In this document: positions 37,009 to 50,007 of the stretch, piece after piece
How positions within the stretch are numbered: the first letter of the stretch is position 1
Layout: each line of letters opens with the position of its first letter
Assembly: GCA_038049695.1 (NCBI GenBank)
Contig: CP142452.1
Span: 52,844,501 to 52,908,500 of the forward strand
Length of the DNA stretch: 64,000 nucleotides
Reading direction: 5' to 3'
Source: Cinnamomum chago
Taxonomy: Eukaryota; Streptophyta; Magnoliopsida; Laurales; Lauraceae
Position numbers and translations under genes: made by a program
Notes under the pieces: generated by a model
Told to the model about the DNA's origin: nothing
Database searches by the model: none
The model's input: the letters and a program-made list of their open reading frames with translations, nothing else

Positions 37009-37242
37009 CCGACGTTTTTTTTCGTCGGAAAAATAAAAAATAAAATAAAAAACATAAAAATACATATACCGACGTTTCTTTTTCGTCGGCCAAAAAAATA
37101 AAAAATATAAAAATATTTTTACCGACGTTTTTTTCGTCGGCAAAATAAGAAATAAAATAAAATATATAAAAATATATTTACCGACGCTTTTTTCGTCGTT
37201 AAAAAATATATATAATACTTTTACCGACGTATTTTTCGTCGG
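37009..37242. repeat. Array of five CCGACG-T(n)-CGTCGG hairpins
   Basis: Units at 37009-37028, 37069-37089, 37122-37140, 37181-37199 (last base changed) and 37224-37242, separated by AAAATAAAA-type spacers with a period of 43-60 bp. This motif differs from the element's own GCCGTAAA arrays and resembles the subterminal repeats of other CACTA families. Confidence 0.85.
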
Positions 37243-37562
37243 CAAAAGGATAAGTAAAAATAAAAAAAATTATAAAAATAATTTTACCAACCTTATTAAA
37301 TGCTCTGTAGGTCGCCAAAGAGTTGTTGCCGACGGTCGCCGGAGATGCAACTGTAGGTCGCCGTCACCAAGGGCCCTGGAAGTGACTTGGGTGGAGGGAT
37401 CGATTTTGGCAGACAAAGAGACCAATTTTTTTCTTTAAATCTGCGTTTTCTTTTTCTTAAAATTAATGATTTTCTTTTTCTTAAAATTAATCAATCGATT
37501 TTGTGGGTTATTGTAAGATTGGTGGGAGAGATTATTTTGGCTGAAATTTTTGGTGGGCTACA

Positions 37563-37810
37563 ATGTTACGGCGTGCAAGTGTAGGTCATGAAACATTAGA
37601 TATTTACGGTGTGCGATGGAGGCCGTAAAAAGTTATTCATTTATGACCCGCATAGATCACGCCGTAATTGACACTCATTTACGACGCGAGACACGCACGC
37701 CGTTAAAAAGAGTAAAAAAAGAATTTTTACGACTCGCATTTCAGGCACGCCATAATTTTATATCATTTACGGCGTGCACCTGATGCAAGTCGTAATTTGC
37801 ACACCGTAAA
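37563..37810. repeat. Right subterminal repeat array of the CACTA element
   Basis: About six units matching the left array (TTTACGGCGTGC ... GCCGTAAA types), running up to the terminal repeat at 37819-37830. Confidence 0.85.
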
Positions 37811-40397
37811 AACCCTGATTTGGTGTAGTGAAAATTGCAGAATAAATCAAATAATTACTAAGAAAAAGTTTATCATTAAAGAAAATTCATCTAAAGAAAT
37901 TCTAAGATGACGTTCTCTCCCAAGTAGGCTCAAACGGCTCCGTAGCCATCTCCGGCTCTCCACTCAGGTTCGTCAACTGGTTCAAATGCTTGAAACGTTT
38001 GATCATACTTCGTCTCCACATTAGGGTAGAGTTCAGTACCTATGCACCAATAGACAAAGTAAACAGCAAGTACAAAAGCATAATTCATAAATAAAACACA
38101 AGATCAATGAGAGTAAAGACAGGTAATGATCATAAGAGATTAACAATGGAACAATGATGAAAAGAACGTATAACCTAAATCCATTCTACACAATAGAGCA
38201 ATACAATAATCACACAGAAGCACTGCTACTGCTTTGTGTGGTCAACCCTAACTATAAAGCGGGAAAACATGTTCGAAGGCCGGCAGTCATTAACCGGTTC
38301 GTAATCGAGATCGTAGGCCGAATAAACTGGTTCGAAATTCGGATATTAGAGTGTCCGTACACATCGGTGATCAGCCGTCCACATACAACTGCAGTCGTTC
38401 GAATATGACCAAATCAATATACATATATATACATATCATAGTATAATAGACCTAATGATTTGTAAAGCTCTGACACAGAAACCTAAGTCAAAGTGAAGGG
38501 CTGGCTGCACAATAATTCATAATCGATACCAAACGAATAATTCAAATAAACCGCTACAATATCTCAATCGATTGCCACGCCACATCACGGTCTATATCCA
38601 ATCAATCATAGGGTATGCAACTAATAGACCAATATCAAACTCAATCATGTATGCAAATCCGAATGTCAAGGAATAATCACAAGCCAATCCTAAGGTCAAA
38701 CATAAGGTCTTGTACCCGCTAACCATAGAAATCTCTAATAAATATTAGATCAACACATCCCCTCAAAATCAATGGTGTATAGACCCAATTAAGGGTTTTC
38801 CAATAGAGATGGGTTGAGGCCGAATCCATTAGGATTTTTCGAAGTCATACGAAGTACTAAACCCTACGTTGGTAAGATACCGTTTGCCCTGACGGTTTTT
38901 ACTCGGTCCAAGGATCCAATTAATAGAGTTCAAAAATATAATTTTAACACAATGAAAACCAAAGATATCATTTAATATTTAATTCAAAAATAATAATGAT
39001 AAATCACAATCTTAATTTATAATTTTAGAAAACCTGTGGACCTCATCCAAAATATTTTCCACATTCAAAATAGTTAAAGGGGATAATTTAGATTTATTGA
39101 GGCTACAGGGGTTTTCTCCAATTTTTAGAAACTTAAAAGGGCCTTAATACTATAACCTAACATAACTCTAGGTTTGTCACCAAGTGATTCCTTCTTTCCC
39201 AAAACTTGCCCGGGTCAACACAAGGATCTAATTGGATTCATTAAAGGCTAAGTTCCCTTTTTTTTTTTATAAATCCTAGAAATTCATGGGGCATGGTAGT
39301 AACATAAAGTTCAGTGACATGAGGAAACAACTTTTCCCAAAACAAGTCCAGTTCAACTGCCCCTGCCTTTTATTTCCAACTTATGTATAGAACGCACACA
39401 TGCAGAACCCATTAGAATTTTGTGCTTCACCCCTGCAGCAACAAAGACTCAGAATAGTGGGCTCCATAAATCGCAACCCCAGATCAAACAGGCCTTCATG
39501 GTTGGCCAGCCATGTACGGCTAGATGACTGGACCAGATCTGTAATCCGATCAAACAATGAGTCCCGCCACACTAGTAATAAATAAAAGGGAACACCTCAC
39601 AAGGTGTCTTCACATTCTGCCTACTCTCTCCAAGGCATGTCAGTTCAAGAACCGCCCACAAAGAAATTAGTTTGAACGAGGGAAACTCACGCCGGTGCAG
39701 CTGCTATCACGTACATCTGAGCAGTGGACCCCACATATCCAGAACCTATAATGGGTCTTACTCCTATGGTGACTCACGCCCCAAATATTTGAACCATCAG
39801 AGTGATGGCCATCTATAAGCAAGGTCTCATCACAAAAAGAGAAAATCAAACATCGAGGGCATAAAAGGGATTTCTACATGCATCCACACACGAATCAAAG
39901 AAGAACACAAGCATTGAATCTATAAATTATGGTTAAGTACTTGCTTGAGATCCGCGGTTGAGAGAAACGGTGTAGAATTCCTATTGCCAAAGCCCAATGT
40001 GCTAACCTAGAGAAAAGTTGGAAAAGAGAGAGAGTTGTGTGTGAAAATAAAAGAGTGTGGTAGTCTATAAATAGGAAATAAAAATAAGAGTTGTAGTCTA
40101 ACTAAAATTCTAAATAATAGAGTTTGGGTTTTTAAAAAATATAGGAGTTTGGATTAGAGAAGGATTAGAGTTTTGGTTTGAGAAAAATTGTTCCACTAAA
40201 TTGGGCCCGGGTTAACTATGGGTAAGAAATTTATCCAACAAGCCTAACTCTCCAACCTAAGTCTAGCGTGGTCCCCACTTAGACTAATCGCGTATTTAAT
40301 TAAAATACAATCAATTATATTATAATAATAATAATAATAATAATAATAAGAAAATAAATAATATATATAATACCAAAACGTCACACATGACATTCAT

Positions 40398-42180
40398 TGA
40401 AAGTCCTGGGATCCTAACCCTAGAGGGGGGGTGAATAGGGTGAGCTACAAATATGACCAATTTAGACCAATTTTAAATATTTATGGTAAACTAGTCACAT
40501 GTGATGATTTATCAAACAAGATGCGGAAGCTAACAAATGAATCACCACAAACATACACCACAACACAAAGGTTTATAGTGGTTCGGCCTCAATGCCTACG
40601 TCCACTACCGGCTTGTGATCCAATCACCCCACCGGATTTCCACTAATTATGCTTTTTACTAGGCTAAGCAATAACCTTTACAATGTTGTTTTTCTAGGCT
40701 CAACAACAACCTTTACAAGATGCTTTTTAGGGCTAAGCAATAACCTTTACACAATGCTTTTCTTAGGCTAAGCAATAACCTTTACAAATGAGGATTTCTC
40801 TAAGAAGGTGTCTTCACAAAAGAACACTCTAAGAGATACAATTTAAAGAACAATTGAATTGCCTCTAAATAGGCTTATATGAAAGTGAAATTCAAATTAC
40901 AAACATACACTAGAATAAGCTAAAGTATGTGCACAAGTGTATGAATGTTTTACTTCAATCAATTTCAACAATGAAGCTCTTAAATGAATGCATGATGCAT
41001 TTTAAAATCAAAGCTTAGAAAATGATGATTGAAGATAGATGCTAATCACATGAAAGATTCAAACAACTTAAAGAAATGAACTAAAACAAGTTGTATGAAT
41101 ATTAAAGTCTAAGAGCATGTGAATTAGTCAAGAGAGTTTGCAAACCATTCTTAATATTCCAAAGATGATAATGAGTTTGCAAAACAACTCTTTAAAAACT
41201 AGAAATCATGCATAAAAGAAAATACAAAGATTTAAACATGCATAGATTCTAATTTGAATGGAAATCAAAATGATAAGTAAGATATACCTTTTTAAAACTC
41301 AAGCATTTGATTTCCAAAAAGCCCTCTAGCCTTTACAACTTCATCCCCTTTCTTTTGCTCCAAAATAGTCTCAAAAGTTCATTAATCAAGCCACTAGAAA
41401 GGTTGGAATAGAATGGGTTTTAAAGTGAAAAACAGTCCAACGGCTAGTCCCCGGTCGACCCCATGACAGGGCTCGGTCGACCGGGTACACACAACGGTCA
41501 GAAAAATGACCATTGGTGCTCAAAGCCCTGTCTGCCTGCTGTGTGCCCGGTCGACCGGGTCCCTTGGCCCGATTGACTAGCCACACAGGTAGGCCGACTT
41601 GGTGAAGCCCAGAATTCTGAAAATTTGTAGAAACTTGTAACTTTTGAGGGCATCTCCCAGGGGACTTTGAGACACATATACCAAGCATGAATTCATGACT
41701 GAAAAAAGATGAAAACTGAAATTCTATAGTCATGAAGACTCCAAATTAAAATAATGATTTTAAAGAAAGAACCTTTGGAAAGCTTGAAAGGATTTGAGCT
41801 TAAGGTTAAAACATATGAAAGAAATAACCATTTAGCTCAAACCTTAAGAGACATAATTGATTTGATAAAATTCTTTTCAAATCAAATTGTATAGATTCTA
41901 ATAATGATGAATGTATGCAAGGTACAAACCTAAAAACCTCAATTTTATTTTTCAAAGATAATGCATAAAGAATTAGGTTTTCACAAATGTTTGGATTCTA
42001 AAACAAATGCATCCAAGATTAAAAACAAAACATGCATAAATCATTAATTCTACAAGTCTAAAATCCAATGCATGTATAAAACCAGATTTCAAGATTTTCT
42101 AAAACAATGTATATGTGAAAATTCAAATGATGCTAAAGTGAAAATGCATCCATCAAATTGCAAATACAAAATCCCTAACA
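40398..42180 (-). mobile_element. Solo family-A LTR, TSD TTCAT
   Basis: TGAAAGTCC...CCCTAACA with TTCAT at 40393-40397 and 42181-42185; 1783 bp. It has the AGGCTAAGCAATAACC repeats, GGTCGACC palindromes (41454-41575, partly decayed) and MSA motif TCCAACGGCTA (41436-41446). Confidence 0.92.
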
Positions 42181-42185
42181 TTCAT

Positions 42186-43479
42186 AAGTCTCACTCGTTT
42201 AATTTTAATTGAAGTATTCTCTTTGTTTTATAGGAGACTATCACATAAAAGGGTATCCAATAATGGACTTTGCACCAAAGTAAATTGACAGGATATTAAT
42301 AACCTCATTTTCTCCTTTGACTGAGCAGTGATATCTAGTGCTAGGAAGACAATGATTGACCTAAGATTGGATTATTTGTCTTCCTTGATTATCGAAGATC
42401 GAATTGAATTATATTGTCTCGATATTGATGTCCACATGCCTCGTGTATGTTCTATACATTATATTGCTTTTTATTGTTGGGATCACATTGAGAACCTAGG
42501 ATCCCCATTGATTGTCATCGGTATTGATCTATGTGAGGAGGCTAGGCGACGTTGATTGTAGAGGCTTGGGAAGGACTACTATTGTTGGAATTGAAAGTGG
42601 TTGAAGAAAATGATTGATTAACCGTTGATGGAAAAGTAGTTATTCCTATGTTTGATGGATCCTGTTCACGCAAGATAAGTCCATCCCTCACTGATTGTCT
42701 TAGGAGTCTTGTGTCAGCACTACTCAGCTGTTAACATCTAGTAGAGGGGCATTGTTTGCTCACCCCAAGTGTATGGTTGTGATGTAGTAAAAATCTCGGA
42801 TAGTACGGGGTCGATCCACAAGGAGTGAGTAGCACTTAGCTTGAACCTGTCCTAGTAGAAGATCTAAAAAAATCCTAATCTAAGCTATACATCAAATTAG
42901 CTTTTTGAAAGATTAATTATAATGATTACATCCCAATTAAGATAAATCCCAAACTAGTTATCCTAACTAGAAACTATGCTGAAAATCCTATCCCACTATG
43001 TTTCCACACCACCATAAGAAAAATTAGAATAAGAAATTTGAGAGAAAAAAAAATCGTAATATGAAATTAGTAATCTAAATAGTTGGGTCCATTGCCGCTG
43101 AGGACTAAAATTACGTATAGCTTAGGTACTCACACTCCCATAAGGATTAGCCAAGATATGACTTAAAAGTTATTTGTAGTGGGCATCTAGGCTCCAAAAA
43201 TGGTATTCTTATCCTTAGAAGTTCCTAAGCATTCTATATATCCGGAGAAAATATAAAATCAAAGCAACACAAGTGATAAAAATAAGGGATAATTACCAAA
43301 AACAGCCTGAAATATCCAAGAAGACCCAAACCAAACTTGAAAACAGGCAAAGGCCCAAAACAGTCTTGGAACCGGATAGGTAACCTCACAACCGGGCAAG
43401 GACACTTTTCTTAAGTACCTTTCTTCTACTTTTAGAGAGATCACCAATCACACGTGCGGACGTGCCTCTTCCTTGTGGA
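42186..43479. other. Unassigned sequence with an LTR-like segment
   Basis: No convincing gene. TTTTATAG before 42234 resembles a splice acceptor, but the following frames are short. Around 42780-42840, CTCGGATAGTACGGGGTCGATCC (read on the other strand as GGATCGACCCCGTAC...) resembles the 3' region of Athila/Tat-type gypsy LTRs, so part of this may be an old minus-strand LTR. Confidence 0.4.
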
Positions 43480-46400
43480 TGTTAGATTTTATGGTCTCAA
43501 TACCAGTATATGATGAATAGATTGATTAATTTCTTTATTTATCAATATAATCTTGCTTTTCCTTTCATGAGATGAATGGTGTTTTATATACTTGCACATA
43601 ACTAATACAAATGACATAATGGTTCATGAGATGAACCGGAGTCCACAAGTATACTAGATGTAATACATGTGTATGAATGAGATCCACATACAGGAGATAT
43701 GTATTACATATCTTATACTTAAATTATCTTCACAACCAGTGATGAGATTGGACATCTCATCTGACAAGGTTGCAGCATTTTGATCACTATGAGATAGTAT
43801 GATTTATCTCGATCATCAGAATGTAAGATTCTGGATCATGATGCTGGTACATTGGATGTATTGAAGGACCATGAGAAACACCTTATATACACTGTCTTTA
43901 TTTTAAGGTTTGCTCTCATAATTCCTTAGCAATAGGCTCATAATCCTGAGACATTAATGAACTCAAGTTTCTATCTATCCATATGCTTTGAGTCACCAAT
44001 GAGTGAGGCCAATTGTAGGTCAACACCTCGGTGATTTGGGTACATGGTAGTAGAGCTGTGGGAACATTTAATGGTCAAGATGGAATCTATCTCTAATATC
44101 CCCTGAAAGTCCTGAGGATCCTAACCCTAGAGGGGGGGATGAACAGGGTGTGCTACAATTATGACCAATTTCAACCAAATTTAACTTCTTAACATAAACT
44201 AGTCACATGTGATGATTAACCATACAATATGCGGAAGCTAATATAAACAATCACCACAAAAGCATGCACCACTACACAAAGGTTTATAGTGGTTCGGCCT
44301 CAATGCCTACGTCCACTAACGGCTTGTGATCCAATCACCCCACCGGATTTCCACTATTTATGCTTTTTACTAGGCTAAGCAATAACCCTTACAATGTTGT
44401 TTTTCTAGGCTAAACAACAACCTCTCAATGTGCTTTTCTAGGCTAAGCAATAACCTTTACAAGATGCTTTTCTTAGGCTAAGCAATAACCTTTACACAAT
44501 GCTTTTCTTAGGCTAAGCGATAACATTTACAAATAAAGATTTCTCTAAGAAAGTGTCTTCACAAAAGATCACTCTAAGAGATACAAATTAAGCACAATGT
44601 ATTTGCCTCTAAACTAGGCGGATATGAAAGTGAATAACTAACTCACACAAACACTAAATGAATGCAAATGTGAATGCTCATGATGTGTGTGTGATAACTT
44701 CAATCAAGTTTAAAAAGAAAGCTTAATCAAATATGTGCCTAAAGCATTTCAAAGTTTAAGCTCATGAAAGATTTGATTGAAGTCTAATGCAAATCACATG
44801 TATGAAAATCAACTTGTTAATGACATGAAAATCAAAGACTCACAAGTTGTATGAAAATGACTAACTTAGAACATGTGATGCATGTGCAATGTTGTTTTCA
44901 AAACCAAATTAATTTTACTAATGTTTAAATGAATGAAAACAACAAGTAATGTTTCAACCAAGAAAAAGAATCATGCTATATAAAAGAAATCAAAGATTTA
45001 GACTAAGCATGATTAAGAAGGTTTAAAAACTACTTGGATGAAAACAAAGTGAAGAATCCAATCTTAATTAGATCAAAGATTGAGAGAAGAATGGATTCAT
45101 CACATCATAGTTATCATGCTCAAAAACATTTACCAATAACTTAAACAAAGCATGTAAACTATGATTAAGAGAGGTAGAGCTTACTTAGAGATTTAACTTC
45201 ATTAATCCAAGCTTTAGCTCACCAAATGACTCTTTGGTCTCTCTTAGTTCATCCCCTTTGTCTTGTCTCAAAGCTCCTCAAAAGAGTCTTCAAAATCACC
45301 AACCATTGACAAAGGAAAAAACTCATTTTTATAGCAAAAAGTGCCCAACGGCTAGTCCTCGGTCGACCTGCAAACAGGTCTCGGTCGACCGGGATCACAC
45401 AACGGTCATATTTCTGACCGTTGGTGCGCCAGGGCCCCTTTCTGCCTGTAGTGTTCCCGGTCGACCGGGACCTCTGCGCCGGTCGACCGGCGACACTGCC
45501 GGGACCAAAATTCCCACTTTTGCATGTTTAAAAGATTTTCTTTGTGGAACACTTTGGGCCACTAAACCAAGCTTGAATACATGTTTTAAATCATTCTAAG
45601 GGGTTTTAAAACATGTAACAACACAAAGCCTAAAAAGATTCAAAACTTTAAAACCAAAGGCTAGCTTGATTTCTAAAACTCTTTTCAAAATCAAATGCAT
45701 CCAAGTTTTAAAAGCAAATCATGCATACATTGAAACTTTTACAAATCTTAAAAGCAATGCATGAATAAAACAAGATTTCAAGTTTATTTAAATCAATGCA
45801 AGTGTGTAAATCAAATGATGCTTGAATGATTATGCATCCATCAAATTGCAAATACAAAATCCCTAACATCCCCTTGTGCCAATTAATGGATTTATCATTG
45901 GTAAGTGCGCACCCATTCCGATTAAGAGTTAATTGGATCGGTACCATATGATCATTATAATTAATTGGGGCTCAAGGATAATAAGATATGGATCTAATTT
46001 GGTGGACAGGTCCATTTGATCCATGGATATAGATGGAGGGGCCTACTTATGGTAATTGGAAAGTTTAGGGTCTTCATTGTAATTTATTCCTAAGACTGGA
46101 GTGCAATTGCATTTATATAGTAGAGTTATTTGCAATTAACTGTGGGCCAGGATTGCACATGAGATGTGGGGTCGCGTGTCCGAGTTGGAGCCAGCTTTCT
46201 AAGGAATCCCTAGTGGTCCCCACGCTAGCCTAATATTTTAGAAAGATACTAATTCTACTTAAACTCTAAAAGGAAGGTTACTATTTCTATTTGAAGTGAG
46301 ACTTCTAATAGTGGTAATGGTAAGCTACTAATTAATAATGAAAGTAAGACTTCTATTTTAATTAGAAAGGAGAAAGTTACTAATAGTTGTGGAAGTAAGA

Positions 46401-47010
46401 CTTCTATGGCAATTAGTAAGGGAGATGTTTACTAATTTGTAATGGGAGTTAAACTTCTATTTCAAATAGGAAAAGAGGATTTATGGAGGGCTATAAATAG
46501 AGGAATACTCCTCTCAAATTCGTGCATAATTAATAGAGCACTTTTCAGCCCCTTGTGCAAGAGTTGTACAAGTCATCTTCTACTCAAAGTTCCCCTCTCT
46601 TTCACCTTTGGTTCCTTAGAGTTATTAGTAGGGTTTTCTCTTGAGGATTCCACCATCTTCTTGAGAAAAGAGATCTAATACGGGACATAGCGTTGGAAGA
46701 TCAAAAGGAGTTGAAGATTCTGATTTAGATTGTGAAGTTGTTCATTACCAAAGTAAAGAAATCAAATCCTCCATTAGAGCACAACAAAGCTCCAAAGGTA
46801 TATCTACATTCTTGTATGTTGTGTATTTCGTGGAAGCATGTTTATGTTCTGTTTTCTATCTTTTAGATAGTAGTTATTGCTGTACATGGCCATGAGATTA
46901 AGGAAATTGCATCCTGGATTGGGTTTGTTGCATTCTAGACAATTGATCCCTGCATTAAGTGGGTCAAAAGTTTTTGAAACCTGTCTGGAAGGCCCACCTA
47001 TATTCCAACA
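43480..47010 (+). repeat. 5' LTR of the copia element (split by a solo A LTR)
   Basis: TGTTAGATTTTATGG ... ATTCCAACA. Without the insert 44104-45873 it is about 1.76 kb. TATAAATAG at 46492-46500 is the likely promoter box. Confidence 0.9.
44104..45868 (-). mobile_element. Solo family-A LTR inside the copia LTR, TSD TCCCC
   Basis: TGAAAGTCCTGAGG ... CCCTAACA, 1765 bp, flanked by TCCCC at 44099-44103 and 45869-45873. The 3' LTR of the host copia at 63466-63480 shows the uninterrupted target site. MSA motif CCCAACGGCTA at 45344-45354. Confidence 0.95.
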
Positions 47011-48702
47011 ATTGGTATCAAAGCCTAACCTCATCTCTAATCATGTTAGACCAGCAAGCTTGCTCTGATCTTTGCATGAGATGTGAAGAAGATGAAGCAA
47101 GGGCTATGTAAGGATCAGTTTTGATGATTTTACTTGGTTTGATAGTAAATTCATGTTTGGATAGTCACAAAAGGGTTTAATAATGATGGAAGGATCATAG
47201 GAAGCCATTGGGACACTTTGGAAGTGATTTGGAGAAGAACAGACACGAAACAGAAAACTCAACATGCAGAAATTCGTCAGGCAGGTCGACCCCCCCCCTG
47301 GCAGGTCGACCTACCCTTCTGTGCAGAATTCTGCAGAATTTGTTTTTTTCAAGTTTCGGGTCTATTTATTCTTCCTATTTTTCCAGCATTGTTTGGCAGC
47401 CTATTTTTGTGAGTTGTATGGTTATATGAGATACTAACTTGCAGATGATCATGTCCTCTCCATATGGCCCACAAGTCTTTTGCTTCCTTTTATGGTGATT
47501 GGTTTATTTAAGGCTAATTGTAAAGGGTGTCATGGTTTCCTTGGTTTCCCGTGAAAGGGCAAGGCATGATGAATTTCCCTATAGCCCTTTTAATTCCAGT
47601 TTTAGATTACCATGTAAGTCTCATATTTGAGGCATAGGAATTTATGTAATTTTTCTAAATTTGTAAATTCTGGCGATGTCCGAGACGAAGAAGGAAAGCG
47701 ATGTTGGACTCTTAATCAAAGAGTTTGAAGATTACCAAAAGAGTTCTGGAGTTTCCCAAAGAGTTTGAGGAATTCCAAATTTTTGGAAAGTCTAGAAGTC
47801 CAAGAAGTCTATTCCGCTTGGGCCATGTGGAGGAGAGGACTAGTTTCTATTTTTGCAATTTCTATTTATGGATGCATGCTTAAATTAGAATTTTTCCAGA
47901 TCTGATCCAAACATAGCAAGTAACTAAAATTGGTCAAATCAAATTAATTTTTGGAAAGAGTTCTAATTAGTGTTGATGGCCCATGAGATGGACACATTGG
48001 TAACACTAATTTAGAAACTAGACTTTCCTTAAAATAACTTGACTTGGAACCAATCTTAGATCATATCATTAGATGATTTGATGTTCATATGTAAACATGT
48101 GGGCCCTAATACCTTACAAAGAAATCCTCAATTCTAAAATATTAAGTGGGAGCGGGGCATTTATATTTAGAAATCCCCATGGTTTTCCACCATAGGTCCA
48201 TTGTAAGGAAAGTATTAGCCTCGCGCCATCTCGAGTATGGCCGTTCCCCACGGAGGGCTTTTACTTGTCTGGCTACTAGATATGGATCTCCTATGGATAC
48301 TGTTGGTGAGACGGGGCGGGGGCCCACTCCCCAAGGAGGAGCTGCTTGCAACGGTTGTCATGCAACGCTAGTTGGTGGGTCACACTTAACTAAAATAATG
48401 ATGTAGTATCCCCAAGGATTTGCCTCATTTATTTTAGAAACCGAAGCTAATCGGGAGTCATTCATTATTTGGTATGAGATACCTAGATAATAATGAATGA
48501 AGGGGATCATGGAAAGTTAGTCTTAATCCTAATTTTGACCAACTTTGATCCGCACCAATCTAGGTGGTATTCGCACTCCCCAAGGAGGCATACCCCGGGG
48601 ATTGGGATTCCGATGTATTCTGAATTTAATGGTTATGAGGTTTCCATATAAATTTGGTAGAATACTAAACCCTAATGTCATTTAAATTCATTAATTGAAT
48701 GT
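47011..48702 (+). other. Copia untranslated leader
   Basis: The 1.7 kb between the primer-binding site and gag holds only short ORFs. A C-run flanked by two copies of GGCAGGTCGACC lies at 47280-47312. Confidence 0.65.
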
Positions 48703-49317
48703 ATGGTTATGTGCTACAGTTTTTCAAGCATGAATTCAAACACTTTCAATCCACTTGCGACCATCCTCAACCAAAATAAGTTGATGGAATCCAACTTTAT
48801 AGACTGGAAAAGGACTCTGGATATTATCCTGACAGCTTCAGGATGCAGATATGTCCTTACCATACCCCCCCCCCTTCCTGAGCCTGAGCTTCATGCACCT
48901 CAGTATGAAAATGACCTTTACACCGAATGGACAAAAGACAATGAGATAGCCAGATGTTTTATACAAGCATCCATGTCTAGTGTTTTACAACACCAACATC
49001 AATCCTATAAGTCAGCATACGATATTATATCGAGCATAAAGGAGATGTTTGCGGACCAGGTTAGACCTGTTAGGCAAGCTGTTATGAAGGTGCTGATAAA
49101 CACTAAGATGACTGAGGGAACCCCAGTACAAAAACATTTGTTGAAAATGAGTCTTGCACTAAGTGAGTTAGATTCACTGGGTGTTTCGATTGATAAAGAA
49201 TCGCAGATCGACATGATCCTTCAGTCACTACCGGATTCTTTCAATCATTTCGAGATCAATTGTAATAAATTGGAAATGACCATAGCTGAGCTTTCTCGCC
49301 AGCTGGTAGTGACTTAG
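48703..49317 (+). pseudogene. Ty1/copia gag, N-terminal part (premature stop)
   Basis: The likely start is the internal Met at 48730 (MNSNTFNPLATILNQNKL). The ORF reads as the copia gag (UBN2-type) domain: the block SNFIDWKRTLDIIL near its start, then YKSAYDIISSIKEMFADQ, and later LPDSFNHFEINCN. Gag coats the RNA genome and builds the particle. TAG at 49315-49317 breaks the frame two codons before the next ORF, which continues in the same frame, so a single nonsense change separates them. Confidence 0.88.
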
Positions 49318-50007
49318 GAAATCATGAAGAAAGAGAAAAATTCCCTCATGACAGAAAAGTCATTTGCTAGGACCAAGCCGAAAAGCAAAGACCGAGATAG
49401 CAAGAAGAAATCAGTCATCAAGGGTCCTAAGGTGGTGAATGGTTCTACTTGTAGTATGGCCAAGGCTAAGGGTACGGGAGTAAAAGGAAAGTGTTTCCAT
49501 TATGGTAAGACAGGACATTGGAAAAGGAATTGTCCAGAATATCTGTCTAAGAAGAAGACCTCATGTATGATTGAGTCACTTATTTCTGAAGTTAGTTATG
49601 CACCTGGTACTTTAGAATCTTGGTGTATGGACTCCAGGGCAACTGATCACATATGTAATTCGTTGCAGGGGTTTAGGGAAACCAGGAGGTTCAGTGACAG
49701 AGAAACCATTGACAACCTAGGATCTGATGCTAAGGCAGAGGATGTTTCAGTGGGAGTTATTACATTATGTTTTTCAAATGTTAAATTGATTTTGTCAGAC
49801 ACGTTATATGTATCGTCTTTATGGCGGAATTCAATTTCAGTTTTTAGTATGGTGAATAAGAGTTATTCTATTACTCTTGGTACTGAAATTGTCATAAAGA
49901 GATACGGTACTTTTATGTATTCTGACAAGGTAATCAATGGAATTTATTTGTTAAACCCACAATGTATGAGATACATGATACTGAAACAATTAATAGACCA
50001 TCATTAA
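49318..50007 (+). pseudogene. Copia gag C-terminus (zinc knuckle) and protease remnant
   Basis: In frame with the preceding gag after the TAG. The zinc knuckle CFHYGKTGHWKRNC has Tyr in place of its second Cys. The aspartic protease site reads WCMDSRATDHIC, where DSGATDHIC is expected, so the glycine beside the catalytic Asp is replaced by Arg. These two key-residue changes indicate a non-functional product. A frameshift between about 49962 and 50007 shifts the remainder into the next frame. Confidence 0.88.

Larger units (their letters stand above)
29495..37830. mobile_element. CACTA (En/Spm) transposon with captured host gene fragments
   Basis: It starts CACTACACCAAACCTGG at 29495 and ends with the inverted CCTGATTTGGTGTAGTG at 37830, flanked by the 3-bp duplication AAA. 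Both ends carry subterminal arrays of hairpin units (29511-29970 and 37563-37810), as CACTA elements do. No TNPA/TNPD-type transposase is visible, so it is non-autonomous. The interior holds pieces of an RLCK kinase (30788-32773, plus), topoisomerase I (33873-33962, minus) and a LysM receptor kinase (34608-35467, plus), the composition of a Pack-type element. A further CACTACACCAAACCTCG at 33802 and a CCGACG array at 37009-37242 suggest a composite origin. Confidence 0.9.
29268..40385 (-). mobile_element. Solo LTR (probably Ty3/gypsy), TSD CATGA, split by a CACTA element
   Basis: The ends TGTCACGTCCC (29268) and AAACGTCACA (40385) are flanked by CATGA at 29263-29267 and 40386-40390. Without the CACTA insert it is about 2.78 kb. 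On the minus strand it would start TGTGACGTTTTGG and end TTTGGGACGTGACA, which resembles chromovirus LTR ends; orientation is inferred from that. A TATAAATA lies at 40066-40073. The right part (37834-40385) holds no convincing ORF. An ATA microsatellite lies near 40320-40349. Confidence 0.82.

Noticed and set aside
36422..37093. 223-codon Ser/Leu-rich minus-strand ORF
   Set aside because: It is the complement of a GAGAGA-rich tract, with mirrored ORFs in other frames and no domain.
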